In this document: positions 1 to 11,194 of the stretch, piece by piece
Layout: each line of letters opens with the position of its first letter
Position numbering within the stretch: the stretch's first letter is position 1
NCBI GenBank assembly: GCA_024305745.1
Contig: JAHRBS010000001.1
Location: 2,666,001-2,730,000 of the forward strand
Reading direction: 5' to 3'
Origin: Polyporus tsugae
Lineage: Eukaryota; Basidiomycota; Agaricomycetes; Polyporales; Polyporaceae
DNA: 64,000 bases
The notes under the pieces: generated by a model
The model's input: the letters and a program-made list of their open reading frames with translations, nothing else
Databases searched by the model: none
Told to the model about the DNA's origin: nothing
Translations under genes and position numbers: made by a program

Positions 1-1795
1 GAAGTCGTAGAAAGCCCACTGTTTGCGGAATGTCTGGATATCTGCGCGGAAGATGGACGCGGTAAATGGCCGGAAGTTGCCAGGCTGATATACGGTGATA
101 AGAAGGTCCTCGAGGAGCAGGGACTCGAGTTCAAAATCGCCGGGCTGGGCGGTGTGGCGGAACGCTGCGGGGTCAGGCGGGTTGTCTGGGTCCCAGGTGA
201 CCGAGCGACGATCTTTGTGGGCCGTCAGTGTGTGGGCAAGCTATCCGTTCTGCTATGCGAACTGACCTAGAACACCGCGCACACCCTTGATCACCGCATC
301 CTCGACGAGACCCTTTCCTTCAAACCATCGAGCGAATGAGAGCGTGACGTCGATGGAATCCATGCTCAAGTCGAACATGGAGTAATTCAGGTCATCGTCC
401 GAGTGGTCTTGCAGACCCTCATCCTCTTCCTCTTCTATCCTCCTATGATAAGAGGGATGGTTGCTCAGGTCGTAACCAGCTGCCACAGCGTGTCCAGAGT
501 TGTTGATGGGTCTCCTGTAGAAGTTATCTGGACGACGGGTCATGAACACATTCTTGAAGGATATGCGGGAGTCTCTCCACTTCGGGACGATAGCCGACTC
601 GAAGATGATGGTAATGCCAGTTTCCGCCGTGAGGTAGTCGCTGAGAGCGCGAGCAATGTATTCTGAAGTGCAAGGGTCATTTACGTTCATTCATGTATCT
701 GTATGTCGCGTAGACTGCACTTTTGATCAATATTCCCGCCGCGGGAGGTTAAGTCCCTCTCGAACGCATACTGCGTTCATCGTCGACGACGATGAGAGCA
801 AGCGGTTCCAAACAACAGCAGGGCAGACGTGCGCGGCAATTTCGCGAGGCGCGCACACCGGGAACGAGCCGGAATCTCCCTTCCAGAAAACCGAGAACGC
901 GGGACAAAGTGCACTCGCTATCCGCGACAGCGACAACGCTTCAACGGGCAGCGCCGGCGCCTACGGCGTAGAGCCGGGTCTTGGGAAAAAGGCGACGTGC
1001 ACCTTATCCGGAGATCGCGGACATGGTCAACCCCAAGGCCATAGGCTCGGAATTGGGCCTTGGTATGTGTCCGAGGGGAAGTATCGATGAAATGTGCAGT
1101 ATACACGGCATATATCTGAGCCGAGCGAAACGGCTTCGCATACCTTGCAATCGCAAACTATTCGCAGTCGCAAAGAGGACGGAAAAGAAAGTAGTGCTGA
1201 AAGGACGTCAGGATGCAGCGTGGCACAACATGCGGACGAAGACTCACGTTCCGACGAAGAGCCAGAGCGTTTGACTCATGAGAAACCATGTCAGAAACGC
1301 AGAGAGGTCGTCCGCGTTATACCTCCTGAATGATCGGATGGTAAGCCATCTGAACCGGATACGCATCCTCTGCCAGAAACCGTCCGCTGCCTTCAGGAAA
1401 TCGTCTCTTGTGGGACGTTGCAAATGGGGAAGGGACATGGCAAGCCTCCTGATCATTCGTGGGTAGTGCTCCAAGCTAACACTCTCCGTCCCTTCCTTGT
1501 GCGGCGGCGTGGCCGTGTCCTTCGTAGGGGGTTTGTCATCCTGCTGGCGAGTTTCTTCAGACAGCTGCCGCGGTTGGTTCTCCTGGAGTATGGGACGATG
1601 GGACGAGAACTGACGCAAGAAAACACGAGTCCTGAGGATAGTAGGAGAAGAACCAGAGGGTGCGAGGTGCACGCGTGCGGAGTAGGCCAGTGTGAAACGG
1701 GGGGCAAGATGTTGCTGTCGGAAAAAGTTGCGTATGGTGGTGTACCTGTCGAAGGCCGCGCCGCGACTGGTCAACAGACGTTTCATTCCGTGCAT
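1..1795 (-). CDS. MDM31: Mdm31/Mdm32-family mitochondrial inner-membrane protein (3' end off window)
   Basis: Exons (minus): 1795-1248, 1196-1144, 662-267, 212-1 (continues off the edge). The product matches the Mdm31 family, inner mitochondrial membrane proteins needed for mitochondrial and mtDNA distribution. Diagnostic blocks are SLPHLQRPTRDDFLKAADGF, NADDLSAFLTWFLMSQTLW, TTTFFSVLFATANSLRLQ (the 53-nt exon 2), GITIIFESAIVPKWRDSRIS and the FARWFEGKGLVEDAVIKGVR block. The N-terminus is Arg/Ser-rich, consistent with a mitochondrial presequence, and hydrophobic segments follow. The start is the first ATG of the frame that leads into the presequence-like stretch. The second intron is 481 nt, roughly eight times the local norm, although the protein alignment across it (LRLQ/EYIARA) is continuous. 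The gene is divergent from the methyltransferase, with about 316 bp between starts. The family call is secure; the C-terminal part is not in the window. Confidence 0.93.
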
Positions 1796-2111
1796 AGAGA
1801 GGGGTAGAAGGATAGTGGTGACGTTATAGCATGGGTTAGGGACGTCCGCTCGCACGAGCAGAGAGAGCGAGCTCGAGTCCAGAGTCCAGACGATAATCCC
1901 AACATCCTCGCGTATCGAATTCCACGGTGAAGTCCCTGCACGTGACCCTGTCCGCGTCCCACAGCGACGAACACTCTTCGCCGTTCGGGTCTTGACATCG
2001 TCACAGTCCATCAGCCGAACTGCCCGACAACGATGGCCCACGACCCTGGTCCCGCTTCGCGACCGCCTTCTCCCTCACCCTTCTCTTCCCTCTTCCCTCT
2101 AGGCTGCAATC

Positions 2112-3785
2112 ATGCCAGCACTCACCGACAGCATTCTCGAGGTTGGCTACCGCCTCCTAGATAAGGTGCGTTGACAAACGTCAGTTTATCTCCGCAAAGG
2201 ACACACCGACTCACTCTCTATGGCAGGGATTGGTCCCGGACTTTGTCCTCAGACCTGCCATCAGAGCTCTCTGTCGACAGAGACTTCGCGAGATTGACCA
2301 GGGCTCGTTCGAAGCCAACTTTGCGGCCAAAATGAAGTGGATAGAGGGCGTGCGTGCTAGGTCTAAGATTGCGGACGTTCCGGAGAAGGCGAATGAACAG
2401 CACTATGAGGTACGTGGCAAGACAACTCCGCATCGTTCGAATCTGTGTTCACAGGGCGGTTTAATATTAGGTCACCACTAACTTTATGCTATCTTGCATG
2501 GGTCCTTGCGCCAAATACTCATGTTGCCTGTACCCTACCGGCAAGGAAACACTGGCGGAAGCAGAAGTGCTCATGTTGGAGAGTTATTGTGAGAAGGCGC
2601 AGCTAAGAGACGGCCTTGACATCCTGGACTTGGGCTGCGGTACGCTCTTTAGCTCGTTGCATGAATTTTGATGTTCTGATAGCACTGCAAAAGGATGGGG
2701 AAGTCTCTCACTTTACCTAGCCCAGAAGTATCCCAGGTCCAGAATCATCGGTCTGTCAAACTCTGCCACACAAAAGATATACATAGATAAGACTGCAGAA
2801 ACTCGCGGCCTGACCAACCTCGAGGTACTGACTCTGGTCTTCGCAACTCTCAGCTATGCGTGACTTTGAAACCTCTTTCCTAGATAATAACTGCAGATGT
2901 CAACACCTTCGACTTCAATGGGTCAAAGCAGTAAGCACATCACCTTCTCAGTATGCATCCTAGCTTAGTTGTGCTTTCAAAGTTTTGACCGCATCCTCTC
3001 GATCGAGGTATGTTGCATCCTGCCTGAGAAACATGAACATATGTCAGAAAATGAGTGTGTAACAGATGTTCGAGCACATGAAAAATTACAAGGTGTTAAT
3101 GTCGAAGATCGCATCGTGGCTCCGCCCTGGCGGCTCAGAGGAGTCACTGTTTTTCGTCCACATCTTCTGCCACCGCACGACCCCATATCACTTTGAAGAA
3201 GGCGATGGTTGGATGGCGCAGACGTTCTTCTCTGGTTCGTATCACCACAGGCTTCTATATGCGCAGACACGCACAGAACTCACACTCGACCCGCATATAG
3301 GTGGGACCATGCCATCGCATGACCTTCTGGTGATTTCTCAGCTTGTTTTATTCGAATCCATGCACCAAGACTCAGCTTCGGTTGACCATATAGCTGTACT
3401 TTCAAGACGAGCTCACGCTCGTCCAGAGCTGGTTCGTCAACGGGAAACACTACTCACGCACCTCTGAAGATTGGCTCCAGTCCCAGGACGCGAATGTAAA
3501 AGCCGGTCTTGCGGAGCTTGAGAGGGACGCTGTCACCAAGGGACTGGACAAGGAAGAGGGCAGGAAGGCGTTCTATCGGTTCGTCTCAATTTGGATGGGG
3601 GTGTCTCCAGACTTGATTGACATCGACACAGGTTCCGCGTCTTCTACATCGCGGTTGCGGAGTTCTTCGGGCTGAATGGAGGAAATGAGTAAGATATCCT
3701 TTCCATGCGGACGTGGACTGCGACTTACTGACGTGGAACACGGTTTAGATGGGGTGTCGGACATTACTTGTTCAAGCTCAAATGA
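2112..3785 (+). CDS. SAM-dependent methyltransferase of the cyclopropane-fatty-acid-synthase / coclaurine N-methyltransferase-like family
   Basis: Eleven exons: 2112-2165, 2227-2409, 2471-2639, 2694-2824, 2884-2930, 2983-3007, 3066-3234, 3301-3329, 3394-3578, 3632-3688, 3749-3785; 361 aa. SAM-binding motif I is DILDLGCGWGSLSLYL (about residues 130-145), with GLSNSATQK, ADVNTFDF and ILSIEMFEHM following as motifs II-III of the CFAS-like methyltransferase fold. MKYS-type upstream block KYSCCLYPTGKETLAEAEV and the late block EEGDGWMAQTFFSGG are typical of the eukaryotic coclaurine N-methyltransferase-like subgroup. The substrate cannot be told from sequence; relatives methylate small amines or lipids. 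There is no signal peptide, so it is probably cytosolic. Exons are very short (25 and 29 nt for two of them) but all splice sites are GT-AG and the frame closes on a TGA after FKLK. It is head-to-head with MDM31. Confidence 0.9.
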
Positions 3786-4097
3786 TAGGTCCTCCACCTC
3801 ATACGGAGCTAATCAGTTGTCATGCAATATAATGTTGGAATTTAACGCGGTACGAACACATCTCCCGGATTATGACTAGATACCACAGTAGGCGATGAAG
3901 TTGGCAGGTGAGTGAGTCTCCAGAAAGTTGAGTGTAACGCGTCGTCGTCTCGCGATCTTAGTTGGAGACTTGGAGTTTGAGCGTCTCGGGCCAAACACGC
4001 GCACACCGCCACCTTCTGTACCTCGCCAGGCCCCTCCTTCATCTTGCGCTCAACCGCACCGCTACTACTTCACCGTCTCCCATCTCTACGCTCCCCC
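3786..4097. other. Intergenic, 312 bp
   Basis: Spacer between the methyltransferase stop and the first F-box start, both on the plus strand. The last 80 bp are pyrimidine-rich, as is usual just upstream of basidiomycete start codons. I see no TATA-like site or repeat. Confidence 0.6.
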
Positions 4098-6763
4098 ATG
4101 CCTCCTCCCTACAAGAAAGTGAAAATCGACCAGCCCCCCGGGTCACCTCCATACCCCCCGTTAAATCAACTGGCCAATGTCAACGCGCGGGCCAAGCCTG
4201 TCAAGTCGCGATCACGGGCCCATGCGGTGGTTGGGACTAACCGCCGACCTTGCGCTCCACAGAAGACGGTCAAGATGCTTGAGGAGATGCCTTTAGACAT
4301 TCTGTACGAGGTACGTAGTATATTTTCCCCACGATTATCTCTGCTGCTGAGCACGTACACGTCTCGCCACGATGTCTCAGATCTGCAGCCACCTGGACCC
4401 CTGCAACCTACTCGCCCTCGCTCGGACCAGCAAGGGGCTCCGCACGATCCTTACGCAGCGCAATTGTGCCTTCGTATGGAGGGCGTCCCGTGCGTTGGTA
4501 GGGCTCCTCGACCCGGTCAAGAGTTTCGGTATGAGCGAACCGGCGTTCGCGAGCATCCTGTTCAGCACCCACTGCCATGTGAGACTCGCCACCGCTATTC
4601 TGCACGACGGTTCCTTCGAGCTCATCCACCCGTTCGTCATTTAGGGATGTGGGAAGGCTGGTGGAAACTTCAAGATCCTCTGGCCCGTTCCAGTCCGATA
4701 CTGTCCGAGTTGTAAGGCGGCCAAGTGAGTAGAATATTCAGTGTTCCCTTCTTGCTCCATTCTTTGCCTGTAACATAACCTAACCACACGGTCGTCTCGC
4801 AGATTTGGTGAAGCCACCGACAGAGTCCAAGCCATAGCGTTGGTGGCCGACTTCGAAGCGAGCGACCTCGTCCTTTTCACTCGCATGAGGTGCGCGTGTT
4901 TGTCTTACCCTCTTGCGATTATATACGAACTGACGACCTGGCCATAGCAAGGAGGAAGTGCAGCTCTGGCATTTGCCGCAACTAGAGAAGATCGAGGCGA
5001 AGTTGGTGACTCCACAGGATGCGGACGAGAAACGCCGTTATATACAGGGCCAGGTGGATTATGTGGCGGCGTGGAAAGAGGTATGTCGTCTTCGTATCAA
5101 TTTCCTCCCCACGCACGCTTTACGATCCCGATGACGGTACTAATATTCTACCGGCTGTAGCATGTGCCGGCCCTGGTAGTCTGGTTGCAGGATTATCAGG
5201 AGAAAATGAAGGTTGAGGTCGCAGTGCTTCAGATGAAACGCTGCATAGCGTGCGTCCGTTTTCTTCCGCTGTAGTCCTCATTTTCCTTATGTGCTCCCAG
5301 TGTTATAGAGAGGCTACGCGTCGCGGGGTTGGATGAAGATATGGACATGATGAGTTTGGACGAGTTGGACGATTTGTCCAAATTGAAACCCCTGACCCAA
5401 AGGTCGCAATTGACTGACAAAGGTGAGCCTCTGTGCTCTACTGACCTTAACATGCCACTCACAAACTCCCGTCCTTATCACCGCCACTCACAAACCATAG
5501 GGTGGAAGAAGATCGAGGCGACTGTCATCGAATTCTTGAGCGGTTTACATGACCCACCCAAGCCAGGCGAAGAGTTCCGCGGCCAGTTGCGCTGGCGCAT
5601 GCGCCTAGTGGAACGTGCCTTGCGTCAATACCGGCGTTCGAAGGGCGCGGAAGGCGCGGAGCACGAGAAGGCATGCGGCCTGCGATTTGGCGACCTCGTC
5701 GCCATGCCTGCCGTTCGTGCGCTGCTCGAAGACGAGTCCCCCTACCTCACGCGGGACGCTCTCCTCACCCGGCTAGCCGACATGATCCCTTCCCTCGTCG
5801 TCGGCTGGCACGAAGAGTGCAAGTCCGTTCTCCTATCCTGCGCGCGAGCCGATCTCCAGACGGCAGGCGTGCCTCTCGCAGACGAGCTCCTCACGGTCGA
5901 CCTCGCAATCATGTCTTTCCGGTGCGACACCTGTCTGTTCGGAGCCGATCTGCGTTGGCCAGAGGTCCTGGCGCATGCATGTCTGCGAGATGTGGACTTG
6001 GACGAGAACCCTCCGCCCAAGAATCAGGTTTACGAAACTGAGGCATGGGGATATCTTGCGGAGCTCGGCTGGGAACATGCAAAGTGGAACCCGATGCAGC
6101 GCAGGGGTCGGCGGGTCAGTTGCACGTTGAGCCTCGTCAAGTCCATCAGGCCCGCCATGGCCGTCATCTCCGCATGCGGGCTGGACCCGAGGACGGCGAC
6201 CGCGCAGGAGATGGATAACAACGGCGCTCGCTTCGTGTGTCGCATCTGCTCAGAGGGGAGGCTCGACAGGAAGGTGTACGATTGGACTCGGGCGGTAAGC
6301 GTTGTTGACTTCTCCCCCAATATGTCTGGCTGAACTGGCGCGGGACGTAGATCCAGCATGACACGAGAACGGCCTCGCAGGACCGACGTCATACTGAGGA
6401 TGGTCACTGGACACGGCTTCCTGAAGATCAAGCCGCACGAGCTAGGGCGCTGGAGGCGACGGTGGAGTGGACGAGCTATACGTGCACCTGGTGTTATTCT
6501 CACACCGATATCTCCAACATTCGGCAACACGTCCAGTTGCAGTGAGCACCCTTCTTTGCATCGTGTCTCGGATGTTCTCTAACAGTCCTTCCAATGCCAC
6601 TTCCGTCGCCAGCCACGAGCAGGCGAACCCGAGGAGTGGCGAAGACTATTACTGTGAGGAGACGAGGATCGGAAGGGTGGTCATGTACTCTGAGGGCTTC
6701 ATGCAAGATCCGGATGCTCAAGAGCAGGTCCATGCAGGAAAGGCGTTCTTCGCAAGGTTCTGA
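4098..6763 (+). CDS. F-box protein A with Cys/His zinc-binding motifs
   Basis: Ten exons: 4098-4310, 4381-4578, 4645-4724, 4803-4889, 4948-5080, 5161-5249, 5301-5422, 5501-6294, 6351-6541, 6613-6763; 685 aa. An N-terminal basic region (about 1-60) precedes an F-box (LEEMPLDILYE/ICSHLDPCNLLALARTSKGLR, about 61-100), the Skp1-binding module of SCF ubiquitin ligases. A Cys cluster (CGKAGGNFKILWPVPVRYCPSCK) follows at about 137-160, then a charged helical region and a long unassigned C-terminal domain. Near the end, YTCTWCYSHTDISNIRQHVQ followed by HH looks like a degenerate C2H2 finger. Exon 8 is 794 nt, exactly as in F-box protein B downstream, so the two are tandem paralogs. Such expanded F-box families in Agaricomycetes are presumed substrate receptors; the target is unknown. 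The last acceptor (6612) was chosen because it keeps the zinc-finger histidines and the longest frame. Confidence 0.82.
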
Positions 6764-7381
6764 GGGTGTCCAGGAAGAATGGGCGTTAATGCTAACTTCC
6801 TCCTGTACCACGGGCTATGCCCCCGGCGCCCGCCACCCCCGTCTCCTTCCATCCAAAGGAATCCCGGGAAATGTAGGCGGTAAATAGGTACGATAATAAT
6901 CTCCGCTAATTCTAACCTGAGCGCCCACGGCTCGACTCGGAGTGTTCCGAAGTTCCACCAGGGAAAAAGGTACCTTTCTCGGAGTGCTGCAAATGCACTT
7001 ATCATCCCGGACCCCAGTTTCGGGGAGATGTTGACTTGTGAGCGTAAAGGCTCCGAGATTGAGCAAGCTTGAGGTGACAAGGTTGACGCTGCGACTGCGG
7101 TGAGTCCTTCCATAAAGAGTCCTACCTTTTATGGTAGGACTCACTCGGGACGCGCATTGGATGGTAAGTTAATTCCTGGCAGCCTTTGTTCCATCTGCCA
7201 CGCCGTGGTCGTCATCACCGTTCCTATGCGCCTAGAGCCTGTCATGGAGGGCTACTTAAGACACGCGTCCCACCTCGCCTTCTCTCCATTCACTCTCTCC
7301 TCGCTCGCTGCGTCTTAAAAGTTCCCTCCGAGGGAGCCTCAGGTTCAAATCCCAACCCTCGTTCACGACAACACCCCGTGA
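6764..7381. other. Intergenic spacer between the two F-box paralogs, 618 bp
   Basis: No convincing coding frame. It holds the near-perfect palindrome listed at 7100-7144 and pyrimidine-rich DNA (about 7255-7325) just upstream of F-box protein B. Confidence 0.6.
7100..7144. repeat. 45-bp near-perfect inverted repeat
   Basis: Two 17-nt arms (7100-7116 and 7128-7144) are reverse complements with one mismatch, around an 11-nt centre. A competing hairpin, GAGTCCTACC paired with GGTAGGACTC (7117-7126 and 7133-7142), is perfect. It could be a transcript-end hairpin, a miniature element footprint or a protein-binding palindrome. Nothing decides between these. Confidence 0.8.
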
Positions 7382-9924
7382 ATGGACGTACCTCAGACCG
7401 AACAGAATGGGTTTGGTGTGTTTGTTGTTGCCACTCAGCCGGGAAGCCGACGCCACCTCCGCGGTCGTCGAGGTGGGCTGAAGGATATGCCCGACATGCC
7501 ACTCGACATATTGTTCGAGGTAAGCCTGGCTTACAAGCCCCCGCTTCTTGGCCAATTGTATCCAGCTTGACTGACTGTAACCGCCCTTTAGATTTGCCGG
7601 TTTCTGCATCCGCGTGACCTGCTGAACCTCGCGCGGACGTCGAAGGCGTTCAGGGCGCTCCTCATGAGTCGCGACTCGGCCATCTTCTGGAGGCAAGTCC
7701 GACGGCAGTTCGAAGGTCTGCCGGACCCGCCGTCCTACCTCAGCGAGCCGGCATACGCAAATCTGCTCTTCTTTCCGCATTGCCATGTACGAGCCAATCA
7801 TGTTGCTGTCACGGTGCACCCCCGCTAACGTGGTTGGTTGAAATAGAACTGCCTGAAGCCCGGCATTCCGAACATCGTCTGCGTGTTCTCCGCGAGGTTC
7901 TGCAGAGCGTGCCTCAGATCATTGTACGTATACTGTACAGGCATTCCGCGACGTTGAGTCCCAGCTGAGTGACGACGCTGCAGGTTCACATTGAACACCG
8001 CGGAGGCGGAAAATCTGATGTGGCGAATGACGAACGTCGAGGGCAAGCCGTTCCAAATGGCCAATCTTGTGTACAGGTATATGATCTGTGTCCACTTATA
8101 GCCCAACGTCGCGAAATCTCATGTTGAACCTCCATCAGCGAGAAGATCATTAGAAAACACAACGAAAGGATATTCAGGCCAGAGATCGCGACCATGGGTG
8201 TTGAATGGGCTGCACTCAAGGACTACAAAGAGAGGGAGAAATACATACACAAACGGAGGGTGTTTGTCGCGGAATGCCAAGAGGTCAGTACCCTTATGCT
8301 TCATTTTGCGCAGAGTAGGCTCACATTTCTCCCAGTTTTCTGAACGTCTGGCCGGATGGAAGGAGACGTACGACGCTACCAAGTCCTCGGAGTTAAATGA
8401 TCTCAAGGAGGAACGTTTGAGAGCGTGCGTTATAGTCAGTTCGGACATTTCTCGTATCTACTTACACACGTTTCATAGGGTGAAGGAAATGCTTTATGAC
8501 GAAGGCTGGGGACACATAATGGACAACCGGGACTGGTCGCAAGCGGTCCAGAAGGAATTGACAGATCTCAAGACTGTCAACAAAGCCTCCAGACTCACTG
8601 AAAAAGGTTCGTACCGCCTCCCCTGATCTTATGATCTCAGCATTGACGACGAAGCGAAGGGTGGAAGAACATGCGTGCATCTGTCATAGAAGTCATGGAA
8701 AGATTGCAGCGCAAGTTCATTAGGGACCGCCTCACCCGGGTTTGCACAGCGAGGCGGGCTTGGATTCGGATGGAAGACGAAAGGCTCTTTCACATGTATC
8801 ACGCTAGACTGGCTTATCTCAAGACGGCTCTCGAGACCTATCGGTCGCAAAACACACCGCGCACAGCTGCTTCGGATGGCGAGCCCGGGTTCGCCGAGTT
8901 CGCCAACATGCCCGAGTTCCGCAACCTGATCGTGCAGGACGAGTCCAACGACGTCGTTTTAGAGGGCTTGCGCTCCCTTCTCGCTGACATTCCTAACCTC
9001 ATCGCGCAATGGATTCACAAGAATGCACATATGTTCGCCCATAAGGCTCTAGAGGCACTCGGGGATAACTTTCAGGGCCTCGCGGAGAACCCCGCCGCGC
9101 TCCTTGATCTTGCGATCGTCTCCTTCGTCTGCACCAGATGTGGCCGCACCACGCTCCGCTGGCCAGGCATACTCGCACACCACTGCCTTTGGGCGAGGCG
9201 GATCCCGAACGCCCACACGAACAAGTACGAGCACGCGGTGGTGCACAACACGCAACGCCCGCAGGACACCCCCTTCTGGGGGAGAGAGTTCACCGTCTTC
9301 GACCGGCACATCCACATCACGCGCGCGGTCGTCTCTGCGTGCGGTCTCGACCCCAACACGGCGACGTTTGACGAGGTCGAGGGACGCGGTGCTCGCTTCG
9401 TTTCTGGCGTCATGTCTACTGGCTGGCAGCAGATCGATGACTGGCAGGCGGTGGTACGTCGCACCCTCTCCCATCTCCGTCGGGTTTCTATGATTGACTT
9501 CACCACAACCCGCACCTGTATAGCGTCGATACTTCATGTCGCGCCCCGAGTGTGCGCATGCAGGCGCGAGCATCAATGTTGCGGAGCGCTTTGCCCTCGT
9601 CTCCGCGGACCTGGCGGCGGTCGCGAGGGAACAAGAACGCTGGACTTCCTCGAACAGTTTGTCGGGCCCGGACAAAGTCTTCGGCTGCGCCCTTTGCATC
9701 GGCTTTGGCCAGTATCCTGCCATACTCTCCCACCTGCGTATCAAGTAAGTCACCGGCACTGTGCTTGCCGCCCACGCGCTATTCTGGACGCTAAGACGAC
9801 CTGGTTTGGTTTGGTGTTTAGGCATCACGTCTGGAACGCCGAGGTCGAGCTGATGGGCCAGTACATGTATCTGCACGAAGACTCGAAAATGCAAGGCGCA
9901 CCGAGGGTCTGGCTGCCGCAGTGA
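7382..9924 (+). CDS. F-box protein B, tandem paralog of protein A
   Basis: Ten exons: 7382-7519, 7592-7786, 7847-7923, 7984-8076, 8139-8283, 8336-8424, 8479-8606, 8660-9453, 9524-9744, 9822-9924; 660 aa. The F-box is LKDMPDMPLDILFE/ICRFLHPRDLLNLARTSKAFR (about 33-70). A Cys-rich segment (NCLKPGIPNIVCVFSARFCRACL) follows at about 112-135, matching the position of the Cys cluster in protein A. Exon 8 has the same length (794 nt) as in A and shares motifs such as ISACGLDP/VSACGLDPNTATFDEV and GARFV. The C-terminus carries CALCIGFGQYPAILSHLRIKHH, a C2H2-like finger (C-x2-C ... H-x3-HH). Role: probable SCF substrate receptor with nucleic-acid or protein-binding fingers (inference). The N-terminal start is uncertain: another ATG lies shortly before the F-box. 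Confidence 0.83.
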
Positions 9925-11194
9925 GCGGTGAACGGGGTTTTGAGTATTATCGTCAGAGTGAGTCGCTCTAGGAGGTTGGAATGCAGTGCTTCGGAAGGGC
10001 ATGGTGGGAGGTCGTGCTGTGGGCATTCCCGACTCCATCGTCGCTCACAATGTTGCTCAATACATCGTGTATCATGCATGTGCTTCCGGTGTGCATCGAA
10101 TGCTTTCCTCAGAGCTTGTGCCATCATTTCGATTCAGCGTACTAGTATCATAAATGTGACCCTGAAGGGGTACGCGGGCCGGTGGTCCGCAGCCGCCGGT
10201 CGGAGCGAGGCGCCTGTGTGGAGGCATAACAGGCATCGCTTTCCTCCTCGACTTCACTGTCAAGCTCACTCTCGGAGCCCTCCTGCAGGAACCTACTCTC
10301 CTGACCTCACCCACTGTGCAAACATTTAACGTCTTGGCCAAGAAGTTGAATACACCATCGCAGCAGTGAGTCGGTCGCCCGTTGTGCCTCGTTCGTGACT
10401 CAGCACTCAGCACTAAAGCTTGCGCTCCGATGTAGAAGATCTGAATGGAGACAACGACGGAGAGTGGCTGAGAGCATTACAAGGAGGAAAACGCATCAAT
10501 CTAGTGCAAGGACCTGTAGGATCCTAGGCGAGCACGAGTGCACAGTTGCCCAGGATCGCCCATCCGCAAGGGTGCGATCGTCTCTCACAATCATCCTGCA
10601 TTCGCTGGCGAGGGGTTCTTCAACCTCGAGACGTCGGATGTGCCTCGCGCGGTCCCGCTGCTCGTTATCTACGAGATCGTCGTCTGCAAGCTTGTCTTCG
10701 TCGGCGACACGCGATACAAGATTGTCCTAAAGAAAGGCAGTTTATAGGTCTCTGTCTGCGCGGAGGCCTTCGTCGGTTCTGGAGTCTCATACGGTGAGAA
10801 CCAGCCAAGCCAGGATTGTGTCTCCGGACTCCCTAGGCTATTCACTGGATTCCAGAGCCTTGGGACGCAGGAGTGTTCGTGGAGATCTCCCGTGCGTAAG
10901 TATGCAATGTTATGGGTAGACCAATGTCTATCGTACTTCGCCACCCACCCTCCTATGCCTCGGCGCGCACAACCCTGGCCTCTTGGCTCTCAGACTAGAC
11001 GCGTACGCTCTCACGAGGCTCGGCGGACATTATACACGGTCCCACAACCCACAACAGCTTCCATGCTTGGCTGTAGCGTCAACCCAGTTTGGCAGTAAGT
11101 GTTACACGAAACGCGAATACGAGCACACATTCACAAGACATACATCTACCGGGAACGCTGTGGACTCTTGGCATCCCATCTATGCATCGTCGCC
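9925..11194. other. Mostly non-coding spacer, 1.27 kb, with one coding-like stretch
   Basis: Separates F-box protein B from the AhpD-like gene, whose stop is at 11195. Only 10235-10747 looks coding (listed separately). The rest shows no sustained frame, repeat or RNA gene. Confidence 0.6.
10235..10747 (+). pseudogene. Unassigned coding-like stretch, possibly a truncated gene
   Basis: Three plus-strand pieces read as protein. The first, from about 10235, reads IAFLLDFTVKLTLGALLQEP and ends at a good donor at 10366. The second, about 10438-10514, reads LNGDNDGEWLRALQGGKRIN. The third, 10538-10747, has IVSHNHPAFAGEGFFNLE and DVPRAVPLLVIYEIVV. Codon use resembles the neighbouring genes, but no start codon with a plausible 5' exon and no single splice pattern joins all three. 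I do not recognise the family. It may be a decayed or 5'-truncated gene, or a real gene whose first exons I cannot see. Confidence 0.28.

Noticed and set aside
663..1143. C/D-box snoRNA inside the long MDM31 intron
   Set aside because: A partial C-box-like ACGATGAA is present on the minus strand, but no D box is paired at a suitable distance.
7320..7365. tRNA-like T-arm (GGTTCAAATCC)
   Set aside because: The bases on either side do not form a five-pair T-stem, and no D-arm or acceptor stem is found at the right distance.
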